Made by a program: the position numbers and the translations under genes. A stretch of 64,000 bases of DNA from Cochliopodium minus (Eukaryota; Discosea; Himatismenida; Cochliopodiidae), in NCBI GenBank assembly GCA_024220525.1, contig JAMYWO010000082.1, positions 1-64,000 on the forward strand, read 5' to 3'. Positions 1 through 9,306 of this stretch are shown one piece after another. The first letter of the stretch is position 1. Every line of letters starts with the position of its first letter. Under the pieces are notes generated by a model that made no database searches, was not told where the DNA came from, and saw only the letters and a list, made by a program, of their open reading frames with translations.

Positions 1-77
1 ACTCCAGCTCAAATTTATTTCCCTCCTCTATAATATTAAAAATAAAATTTCAGCATTGAATTATTTTATGAGAAATA
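1..77. repeat. 77-nt exact duplicate of 24037-24113 (contig overlap)
   Basis: Bases 1-77 are identical to 24037-24113, and the second copy stops directly at the N at 24114. The copy spans the end of an intron and the start of a PH-domain exon. An exact 77-nt terminal overlap is what neighbouring de Bruijn-graph contigs built with k=77 show, so I read this as an unmerged assembly overlap, not a biological repeat. It says that position 78 really follows 24113. Confidence 0.9.
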
Positions 78-2035
78 ACAATTAAAATTAAAAATAAAAC
101 AATTAAAATAATTATTTTTACTGTCTGTTAACTTTGCGACATGGAGTCTTGCAACACAAATGAAGACATAAGGCTTGTGTTGAGACTTTTTGGAAAATTT
201 TGTAACCAACAAAACATCAGTGAAGATCCAACAGTGAGCCTCAAAGTAACTGTCTTTCTTGTCCAAGGTCGCATTGACGACAAAGTTGGATTTGAGCATT
301 CTGAAATTGGCACAAAGTGTTTCATTCAAATTTCTCACCTTCTTTTCAACTTCTGTGATGTCAGTGAAGGCCCTGGAGATCGAAACGTACTCCTTGAGGT
401 TATTGAACTCGGAACCCATCTTTTGAAGCGCAATGTAGTCTATGTCCTCTTCTTTTGTATGTTCTTTGATGATTTCCACTTCCCTTTGGTACTGCGATAT
501 TCTGTTACACGGGATGTTCTTTTTTATAAAGAGGGAAATGATTAAGTATATTAATTTCCGACAAAATAATTCAACAAATGAGATTAAAATTATACAAATC
601 CATCATAAATTTTTTCAATCCCTATTATTTCATTAATTTATAAAACTTTATCGAGCAAACAGTAAAAACCAAGAATCGCATCGAAATTAAATCAAAAAAT
701 AAAATATTTTTCTTTCTAATTAAGATATGTTATTCTCGGGCATAATGAGCACCTCCAAAATTTTTTTTTTTGTTTACATTTGAATGAATTTTAAAGATAA
801 AGTGATTTCAATTATACAGTAATCACCATGATTTTATGCAATATACTTAAAATGATCTGATATAAACAGAACTCAAAAATTTTATGCTAAGAAATTTCTG
901 AATAATTCAAGATTTATGCAATTTTTATAAAAAATATCACATATTTATCATTTTGCAAAAAATTTTCTTTGATTATTGAGCATAAAAAGTATTTGTTGAT
1001 CTTATTGTATTATTAATTATCATATTTAAATTCTTTTGAATGGGTGATTATTTTATGTATTTAATCTTACAATAAATGTGATTAGATCCATGGACAACTC
1101 ACTTGTATCTTGTTTCTGGCATTCCTCAATGAATAGTGAAAATTGCTTGTTCTCTAATTTTTCCTTTAAACATATTTTGGATTTCGTCAAACCCAATAGA
1201 TATTGAGCATACATTTTGAACAATTTGAGTTTATTTGAAAGAATCAATCCAACGGGAACTTTTAATCAAATCATGGTGAGAAATTTCTAGCACAAATAAA
1301 ATTTATGTTTACCTTTATTGGGATCCAATCCATAAAAATACTTTAATTCTTCAAATAATGTGTTGTGAAGCATATAAATTTTTTCCAGATTGGAAAAAAT
1401 GGTCATAAATTCTATATATGTTATTTTCGAACTTTTGTGTTTCATTCTATTTCTTGTTGGTTCAAGATATGCCTATGATGTTAATAATTATCAGAGAGAA
1501 ATAAATAAAATTTTATATTTGTATTCTCCAATATAAATTTAAATTATTCTTACGACCACCAATGCCTCAAGGCATTTAAGATAACCCATCTCTCCATTTA
1601 TCAATTTTTCAACATATATTTTCTTTCCTCCTTTTTTGGAGACAAAAAAGATATTTAATAAATTTATATGGAAAGGAATTAAATCAATTTACCATTTTCT
1701 GATGGATCAGACTTTAGTTGGGTAAATGTCAAAGATTTATCTCTATTTATATTGGTTATATGTTGGACCGAATTAGTCTTTTTTGTTTGGGTTGGTCTTT
1801 CTATGATCGAATGCGAGAAACTCTTTTTATCTAATCCTGGTTTTACTGTGATTTCCAATATTTTATCTTTGATGTTATCCGTGGTTTTGGGCTTTGTTAT
1901 CTTCGATCCATGATCATAGAGATTCGAAAGAAATTTGGTGCTTAATTCGATATTATTATTATCAAATCCCATTTGCCTCAATATTTCAGTGATTTCTAAT
2001 AATCCTTGGGTGAGAGTTTTCTGTTGAATGGACAT
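1..2035 (-). CDS. RhoGEF-RhoGAP-LIM fusion protein, 5' part (DH and most of PH)
   Basis: This is the first half of a gene whose second half is at 21951-24113. Exons are 2035-1693, 1630-1554, 1472-1313, 1258-1071, 518-122 and 27-1; their phases agree. The first ~115 residues are not recognised. A DH (Dbl homology) domain follows, with the typical helices 'VEKLINGEMGYLKCLEAL', 'FSNLEKIYMLHNTLFEELK' and 'FSLFIEECQKQ', and the last segment 'NIPCNRISQYQREVEIIKEH' at the place of the usual PVQRIPRY helix. A PH domain starts near 'LCANFRMLKSNFVVN' and is completed only by exon 27-1 plus its copy at 24063-23903 ('EGNKFELEY...TVLYFQAPNTEEK'). DH-PH modules load GTP onto Rho-type GTPases at membranes. 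The start ATG at 2035 opens the first long exon. The 638-945 repeat lies in the intron between 518 and 1071. Confidence 0.85.
638..945 (+). repeat. dispersed intronic repeat, copy 1 (near full length)
   Basis: Best copy of an AT-rich ~300-bp repeat family. It begins 'TTTATAAAACTTTATCGAGC', has an inner block 'GGGCATAATGAGCA' followed by C-rich bases, a middle block 'AAAGATAAAGTGAT' and 'CAGTAATCACCATGATTTTA', and ends 'AAAAAATATCACATAT'. Related copies: 14234-14322, 33798-34098, 35150-35401, 44390-44520 and 63706-63962 (reverse). It lies in an intron of the DH-PH gene, antisense to it. No coding capacity and no clear terminal inverted repeats. Confidence 0.8.
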
Positions 2036-2207
2036 AACACAAATTTTTTTTATTTATTTTTTAAATTGAGAATTAATTATTTTCTTCATTAATGTATTCC
2101 ATCTTGATATATAGAATCCTTTATGTTAGCATATATCTATTTATTTCATTTTGATACTCATAATATAAATGAAAAAAAAATATTGGATTTAATAATCATC
2201 ACTTGTT

Positions 2208-5200
2208 TCAAATATAGATCTTCTTGAGATCACGATCCTTGAATTGAATCAAACATATTTGACATTTTTTAGTATGGAACTTTTTAATGCATCTGAGGCA
2301 ATAGACATGACCACAAGGAAGAGAATGTGGATTTCTTAGATCTTCTAAGCAGATTTTGCACAATCCTCTATCATCATCTTCATCAGAAGAGATTTCTTCT
2401 TGATCAACAAATGATGGAATATTCAGTCTTTCATTGTTCTTAATATCATGTTCCATTTGGATGGATTTGTAATAATTATCAATCACATCTTGATCGAAAG
2501 GAAGTTTGACGTAATATTTGGGAAGATAAGGAGTGGCGATCAAATTCTTGTATTTTGCCAATTTATGTTTTCTTCCATTACCGAAAGCATCACAATAACA
2601 ATCCTAATTATATTTATAAAAAATATATCGTTGATTAAAAAAAAAAAAAGTTACATTGGTGAGTAAATCGATTCCATTTTTCCCATTCAACTGCTTGCAA
2701 ATCAGAATATACAAATATCTGGTTGTTTTTGTGATGAGGCCATTTTTGATTGTTCCAGCATGAGCGATATTCTCGATTTTATTAGGAAATTTAGCACATT
2801 CAATTGCAGCATCCTCATTGACAAATGAAAAGAAAGTATAAGAATAAGGCATAGATGGATCAGTCAACAATAAATGTGAATTGAGAAAATCATATTTGGT
2901 ATCTTTGTTGATCACCTTTTGGATTGAGATTCTCTCATGATAATTATGCCCCAAAAATGAAAATATTAACAACATCTTTTCAAATTTCTTATCTGATTTA
3001 TGTATTTTAACAAGTTGATTGATATCTTTCAAATCATAATCAATAAGCAAATCATCAGAATCATCATAATCAATAAGCAAATCATCAGAATCATCAGAAT
3101 CATCAGAATCAAAAGAATAAAAATGAGAATATTTTTTTCTTTTTTCCTTCAATTTTTCTCTAATACTGTGAGTTCCACAATCGAGGCACAAACCAAATCC
3201 TCCTTTTTCTGGTAAAGTTGATTAGAAGAAATAAAAGAATTAAATTTGTGAAATCATACCTGATGCTCCTTCACAACCCTTGCAACTGCACCCAGTTACA
3301 TAGCAAGGGATGTTTTTCACTACATGTCCACAACTCAACTTTTTTTCCTCAATCTTTTGAATACATTTCACTTCGTCGGAGCATTTCCCGATCCAATTGT
3401 GAGAACATTCCAAAACTTTTTTTATTATGGTTTGACATTTCAGATTTGGATCTTCGGTTGTGTAACACTTGACGTTGTTTATATGATCACATATTTCGAA
3501 TTTGACATCCACTTTCACTTGGCATTTATCCTGACATACATTGGAACAGATTTGATCACATTGGTGACCACAATCCAAAATCTTTTCGCATGCGTAGTAG
3601 CAATTATTTTTGTGAGCAGATTTTTCATGGCAAAGCTTTGTACATTTGTGCCCGCATCTTTTTTATTAAAATAAAATTTAAAATTAGTTTAAAAGGAAAA
3701 TTGAAAAAATCTAACGGCTCAAAACTTTCCTCGCATTTTTTCTTGCATTGAAACTTTTGGAGAATGTGAGCAGAAGAGGAAGGAATACTTATCTGTGGAT
3801 CTTGCTTATGGTACTGGCAACACATAAAAAGATTTGGTCCTATCGAGTTGATTCTTTTCAAATGTTCAGCAACTCCCACCCAAAATTCATTCTTGCCACC
3901 AGCAATAGTAGTTTCATCTCCAACGATATAAAGACCCTACAAAAGTACATTACATTTTAAAGTATTGAATAGAAAATTTTTTTTTTTTACCAATCTGGCT
4001 CTTGAAAGAGCCACCACTATTCTGTTTGTTTTCTTCAAGAATCCAATATTATTTTCGTTGTTGCTTCTCACACAAGATAGGATGATGATATCGTTTTCTG
4101 ATCCCTGGAATTGATCGACAGTCTGTACATCTATTTTCTTTTTTTCAGAATTCAAGTGGTGGATAGCTTTTTTGATCTCCAAACTTTGTCCTTGGTAGGC
4201 TGCCAATATGGTTATAGATTCGTGTCTGACGTGCACTTTTGTAACCAAGTATTCAGCGAGATTGGAACACATTTGCACTTCTGTAATGTTGATCTTACTT
4301 CTTCCTACAGAACTTTGTGATTCTGGATTTTTGTGAGTCCACCAAAACACTTTATTCACAAAGTTTGGAATTGTCTTTTTACTTTTTTGTGTATCTATGG
4401 TCAGTTTCCTAGAAATTGCAATGATGTGATCTGTGAGTGTAATTTGTTGGTTTTTGAGATAGATCTCTTTTACAAAGTGGGAGATTTCTGGATTCATTCT
4501 TCTTTGTATTTTTAAAGTGTTTGCAGGAAAACCATTGTTGATAAGTCTTTCGAAAAGAGAGATTCCCAAATTCTTTTTAGTTTCAAAATGGTACGAGTTG
4601 CAAGTGGGTTGGAGTTGTTGATGATCACCTATTAAGATAACTTGATGTATTTTATCGGAAAGACATGCAAGGAGCTGACTCTCTTGTATTTCTGCTGCTT
4701 CTTCTACCAATATGACACTTGGCATTATATTAGAAATAAGGTTTCCCAGTTGAGCAACACCTGTAGTAGTGACCCCGACAATCCTCATACTACTAATGAT
4801 TTTTGAATCAATAGATTGATGAATATTCTTCAGTTTTTTACACAAACTATTGTATTCTTCATAGCACTTGAAGAACTTTTCTTTGAGATATCTTGACAGT
4901 TTTTGAACGAGTGGGGAATCTTTTTTTTCTAACAAGAGATTTTTGTTTCCAGATGTTTTTATGATTGTGGTTGGAATTTTTTTCATCTCATTAAAATATT
5001 TTTCAATTTCTCTTTCTAATTCAATTTTGAGCCTATCTTCTCCCAAAAATATATCTTCCAACTCTTGTTCATTTCTATTATTTTGTTCTATCTCAAAACC
5101 TTTGTTTTCTTTGAGATTAAAGTTTTTGATCCTAACAACTTGTACAATAAACCCGACGCTCCTGATTTCTCTTTCTTGTATACCTAACTTTTCGGCAGTA

Positions 5201-7289
5201 TGACTGGAGATAATTCCTTCTTTGGCTCTCTCTAGTTCGTTCATTGCAAATTTCAAATAGTTAAGAGCTTTGTCAATATCATCTCTGATATGGAAATAGC
5301 TTTTTTCCTTTTTAAAACTTTTTCTGTACTTCATTAAGGAACATTCTTTCAATATTTCGCTTTGGGATCTACTTCCTACTCGCACTATTTCTTCTTTTTC
5401 GCAAAACACCAAACATTTCTCCAAGAATTGATCAAGTGAATGATTTTTGAATGTTACAATGAGGATGGGTCCTGAAAAATGAGATCTTTTTCCACCTCGA
5501 TATTTATACAGGTATCTAATTTGTTGTAAATGTGATTTTAAAAATTGAAATATATATGAGAGTATAAACTTACTCAACAACAGCAGTACCAACGTGAGTT
5601 TTACCTATATTAATGAAAATAATAAAATTAATAAAAGATATATGATGCCGTATACCAGTTCCAGGAGGACCAACTAAAATTATTTAATAAAAGTTATTGA
5701 TATAACAAAAAAAAACATAGATATATACCAATCAGACTGAATTTTTTTGTCACAGAATTAATGAATGCTTTCTTTTGGGATTTATCAAAATTTTTCTTCT
5801 CAATAAAATCCATTTTGAATTCTATACATCCTCTTTTTTGCTCCATTTTTGCCCAATACGCAAGATCATCAAATAAATTTTCGTCAAGATTCACAAGATA
5901 CTCCTCAAAGGGAACTTTAGGTAAGACTTCCATCAAATTCAACTGTTTCAAAACGGGGGCGTAACCAGCGAAAAAGGTGGGACATTCGATCATCACAACA
6001 CTCATGTTTCGTTTCTCCTCTTTCATCTTCAAGAACTCAATGTCAGAGTCATTCAAGAACTTGATAGGGACGTATCCTTTTTCAAGGAACATTAAATTGT
6101 CTTCCATGTTACTAACCGTAGCATAGAAAAGACCTCCGGACTTGTCGACTATATTGGAAAAGGATAATGCGAGGAGATTCCCGCTCGAAAGAGAAGAAAT
6201 GCTTCTTCTAATCTTCTTAACCCAATTCTTTGGCTTATCGAAGGATACAAGCATAGATAGACCCTCATTTGTGCTTGCATCAAACACGATCCCTTCCACC
6301 TTGATGTTCTTGTACACTTTCATGTCTCTCAGATCCAATGTGTTCCTCCTCAAGTCGCTGATCCCTTGAAGAAGTGGCAAGAAGCTATCTTGTTTGAACA
6401 ATTCTTTTTGTGTGCTAAGATATTTCGATCCATTTTCCCATGGTCCTGTTATCTGATTGGATGGGATCTTTCTCAGATATTCTTCCTTATTTTCATCATA
6501 TTCATCTATCTCTTCCAAGGTGGGCAATATCGATCCTTCATTGATGATTTTCGGTTGTCTCTTCACTTTCTCCTTTTCTTCATTCCAATTACCAGAGAAC
6601 AACAAAGATCCTATCAAATTTATTTCTTCTATATACTTATCATGTGAGAATTTATAGAGATTCAGCAAGAAATCCAAGACTGACTCGATCTCCTTTAACA
6701 TCAAGATATCCTGTTTAATTGAATATACATTTGAGTATATCTCCACAAGTTGATTGTAGTCATTGGATAATTTGAACTCGGATAATGAGAGGATTTTGAT
6801 CATATCTTTCTTGTAATCCTTGTTTTTTTCATCCTTGAAGATGTTGGAGATATATATCTGATAATCAAATAAATATGTTATCAATTCTTCGATATTTCTG
6901 CATAATGATTTGCATTCAGAGATGAAAATCTGGATATCTTTCTTCATCGGCTTGTGCACTTCAATATTTTTGGCCACATACTCCAAGGTACCCACCCCAG
7001 GTTTCTTTTGCTCATAAACATCGAATATCACTTTTTGATTTCTCTCCAACGATGATGTATTGTTGACCCAATCTCTTCTGAAGAACAGATTTTCTGGATA
7101 TCCTAAGCATTTGATCCATCCAATCCCCTTATCGAGAAATTTTAGAATTTCTCCTTCACATTTCTCTTTCACTTTTTTTGTTTGACTTTTGTTGTTATTG
7201 TGGCTTCTGTTCCCATTGTTTCTTTCATTGTTTTTGTAGTTCTTATTCTCGTAGCTTCTGTTGTTTCTATTGTTCTCATTATTTCTCAT
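2208..7289 (-). CDS. ZNFX1-like SF1 helicase with cold-shock-like N-terminus, NF-X1 zinc fingers and C-terminal RING
   Basis: Exons: 7289-5729, 5673-5656 (18 nt), 5604-5574 (31 nt), 5515-3991, 3936-3716, 3657-3260, 3208-2655, 2603-2208. Order of parts: Asn/Arg-rich N-terminus (residues 1-40); a cold-shock/S1-like beta-barrel ('GEILKFLDKGIGWIKCLG', 'ENLFFRRDWV', 'GTLEYVAKNIEV'); a long helical region; UPF1-type SF1 helicase with Walker A GPPGTGKTHVG, motif II 'VILVEEAAEI' (DEAA-like, E for D), motif III 'LIGDHQQLQP', motif V 'VQTVDQFQGSENDIIILS' and motif VI 'NRIVVALSRARL'. Cys/His-rich NF-X1-type fingers follow ('CGHKCTKLC', 'CGHQCDQICSNVC'), then an acidic repeat (DSDDSDD, LLIDYD twice), an unrecognised region, and a C3HC4-type RING ('CKICLEDL..HSLPCGHVYCLRCIKKFHTKKCQIC'). 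ZNFX1 relatives act in RNA surveillance, small-RNA inheritance or antiviral sensing; the RING predicts E3 ubiquitin ligase activity. Role here is inferred. Confidence 0.88.
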
Positions 7290-7446
7290 TGAGATTTATT
7301 AATTTTTTTTTTTTTAATTTATATAATTTTTTATTTTATTATTTTAATATTTTTATTTTATATTTATCAATACTAATTTCAGAGAATTTATTTTTCAATT
7401 AATTCCAAACCAATTTGGTCAACCATTAAAGATTAAAGATTCAATA

Positions 7447-7990
7447 TAATTTGTTCTTTTTCATTGTAGAAATGATGTAGATTGTTTTTGAAATCAATCT
7501 TAAATTCGGATGCATTTTCGTTTTTAAATTATAAAACCCATTATAGAGCAAACTCAACAATGATGTTACGAAGAATTTGCAATGTTTATCCATTCCTAAA
7601 AAAAAAAAAACTTATTAAATTCAAATTAATACATATCTATGTTGAAAAAAAATAAATAATGAGAAAAAAAAAATCATTGTTAGGTCCAATACTTTGCATC
7701 TATGCAGGCCTAATCCAAACCAAATAAGCATTTTGGTTAGGGTCTTCCCATCTCTGGTTTAAAGAAAAGGGATCTATGAAGATGTTATGATCATAGTGAA
7801 TGGCAGTCATTGATGAACCTTTTAAAAAGAAAATGATAATAGTTTATTTCTTTTGAATAAGTATTTTATTTTTTCTCATTAGGGTCCTTTTTATTACAAG
7901 TATCCTTCATAATAAATATCCTTTTCAATTCTTCTGATGAATGACTCAATTGTGGTCAACCCTATTACAAAAAAATAAAAATTTATTCAA
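7447..7990 (-). other. fragmentary exon-like segments of unknown gene
   Basis: Three short coding-looking segments on the minus strand: about 7959-7891 ('LTTIESFIRRIEKDIYYEGY' then stop), about 7825-7706 ('SSMTAIHYDHNIFIDPF', 'NQRWEDPNQNAYLVW', stop) and about 7603-7447 ('HCKFFVTSLLSLLYNGF', stop). Each is preceded by a plausible AG acceptor. I could not join the first two in phase with canonical donors, so this is either a decayed gene or a gene I cannot model. An acceptable splice from 'NQNAYL' into the third segment would give the ending 'EWINIANSS'. No family recognised. Confidence 0.3.
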
Positions 7991-8077
7991 AAAATTTTAA
8001 AAAAAAAAATATTTTTGGACAACATATTTATTGAAAAACAATAATTCAACAATGAAAAAATTTCGTCTTTTTGAAAG

Positions 8078-8478
8078 GTGAGACTAGAATTATTGCAAAT
8101 GTATTTCAATGATCAACCAACTTCACAAGATGATCAAATAATTACGATTTCTCATTTTCTTCAAATATCAACCATGGTTAAAAATATTTCTTCTACAAAA
8201 AATTATTTTTCGTTAGAAATTTTTTATTTTTTTTGTTAAGTTATGATAATTTCGCTCATCAAGTTTTGATTAATGTTAATGACGTCAAAATTTCAAACAT
8301 GAAACACTTAGCTATTGTTGTGGACCAAATTTTAAGCAACCCATATGCAAAGTTAATCAGATTCAAACTTAGATACAATGGTTCTGAAATAGTTATGTTG
8401 ACTTCTCAGTTGAAGGAAGAAAAAAAGTCTATTTTGAAGACTCATTCTATCCCCAATGACAGATCTATTTATCTTTAA
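8078..8478 (+). CDS. Deg9-like serine protease, C-terminal PDZ fragment
   Basis: Exons 8078-8211 and 8241-8478. The second exon encodes 'HQVLINVNDVKISNMKHLAI' and ends 'ILKTHSIPNDRSIYL'. This is the pattern of the last PDZ domain of plant/protist Deg9-type HtrA proteases (NTQVL..NG..V.NL.HL..., ending IL..H.IPS.RS.DL). The first exon gives 'DDQIITISHFLQI', matching the beta-strand before it. The protease domain and first PDZ (about 400 residues) are absent: upstream DNA is non-coding on this strand and carries minus-strand exon pieces. The intron would be only 29 nt (8212-8240). It may be a 5'-truncated pseudogene; no active-site residues are present. Confidence 0.6.
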
Positions 8479-9008
8479 TTTTATTTATTAAAACTTTTAA
8501 TAATGAAAAAAATTTTTAATCATTCAAAAATTAATTAAATCAAAATATAAGTGAAAACAGTTAAAAGATCCAAAACAAACCCAAGTTTTTAATTTTTTTC
8601 CAATAAGGAATCAAAAAAGAATAGAATAAACATTTTTCATATAATAAATTTAAAAACAGAATTCAAAGATAAGGTTTTTTTGGCTTTGTTGTCTTTAAAG
8701 TACTTGAAAGAAAAAAAAATGAAAATTTTTGTTCCAAAAGTTATCCAAATTCACATAATTCAACATTTTTCTGTTTTTTTTGTATAAACCATTAAAGTTA
8801 ATTGTTGAATTATAATTTTTATCTTTTTAATCCGGAAAATTCTCTATTGTTTGTTTACACTGTCCTCAAAGTCTCTTGAATATCATAGTAATATGAAATT
8901 CTTTGCAACTAATAAGATCACTTTAGAAATGATTAACTTCAGTTGTGACAGAATTGGAATGATTCAATTACTAAATTTTGATCTTTGAAATTAAAAATAA
9001 AAAAAAAA
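8479..9008. other. AT-rich intergenic stretch
   Basis: About 530 bases with no convincing gene. The only open stretch is a 31-codon ORF at about 8893-8988 on the plus strand (MKFFATNKITLEMINF...), which has no recognisable family and may be chance. Poly-A and poly-T runs are frequent. Confidence 0.5.
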
Positions 9009-9190
9009 ATGAAAAATATTGTGAAGGGATCATCTGGTAAATTCAGATTGGCCATCTTTGATGCAAATGAAATCAGAAATCTTGAATTGAAAAAGAAATA
9101 TAATTTTGATGCCTTCAGATTGTTCAAAGATAGCTTCAGCAAAGTTGATAATAATCTAGAATTCACTGATTTTAAAGTATTTCAAAATAA
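9009..9190 (+). CDS. hypothetical protein, truncated by the contig end
   Basis: Opens with ATG at 9009 after an A-run and stays open to the N at 9191 (about 60 residues: starts MKNIVKGSSGKFRLAIFDAN, later 'NFDAFRLFKDSFSKVDNN'). Composition is protein-like and better than the minus-strand frame. No family recognised. Because it is cut at the join, its real length and function cannot be judged; the sequence after the N belongs to another locus. Confidence 0.4.
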
Positions 9191-9191
9191 N
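9191..9191. other. single-N contig join A/B
   Basis: One N between a truncated plus-strand ORF and a T(A)7 microsatellite. The minus-strand peptidase gene to the right has lost its 3' part here; that part is at 44984-46297, so this join is not the native neighbourhood. Confidence 0.85.
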
Positions 9192-9290
9192 TAAAAAAAT
9201 AAAAAAATAAAAAAATAAAAAAATAAAAAAATAAAAAAATAAAAAAATAAAAAAATAAAAAATAAAAATAAAAAAAATAAAGAATATTTT
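9192..9290. repeat. T(A)7 microsatellite at contig end
   Basis: About eleven copies of an 8-bp T(A)7 unit, decaying to shorter A-runs. The same 8-bp unit closes piece C at 46380-46459. Both flanks are the two ends of one intron of the M28 peptidase gene, so this is very likely one microsatellite that broke the assembly. Confidence 0.85.
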
Positions 9291-9306
9291 AAAAGTTTTT
9301 TATTAC

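Noticed and set aside
1-77. 77-nt direct repeats 24 kb apart as terminal repeats of a large mobile element
   Set aside because: Both copies lie at contig edges, contain exon sequence of one PH domain, and the interval holds ordinary host genes; an assembly overlap explains everything.
141-545. Plus-strand ORF of 134 codons opposite the DH-PH exon
   Set aside because: It is the shadow of the minus-strand exon, which has clear DH/PH sequence and good splice sites.
638-945. Intronic repeat family as introners (elements that are themselves whole introns)
   Set aside because: In every case the splice sites lie tens of bases outside the repeat ends, so the repeat inserted into an existing intron.
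9192-9290. Regular T(A)7 array as a CRISPR array or telomere
   Set aside because: There are no spacers, and the array is an intronic microsatellite.
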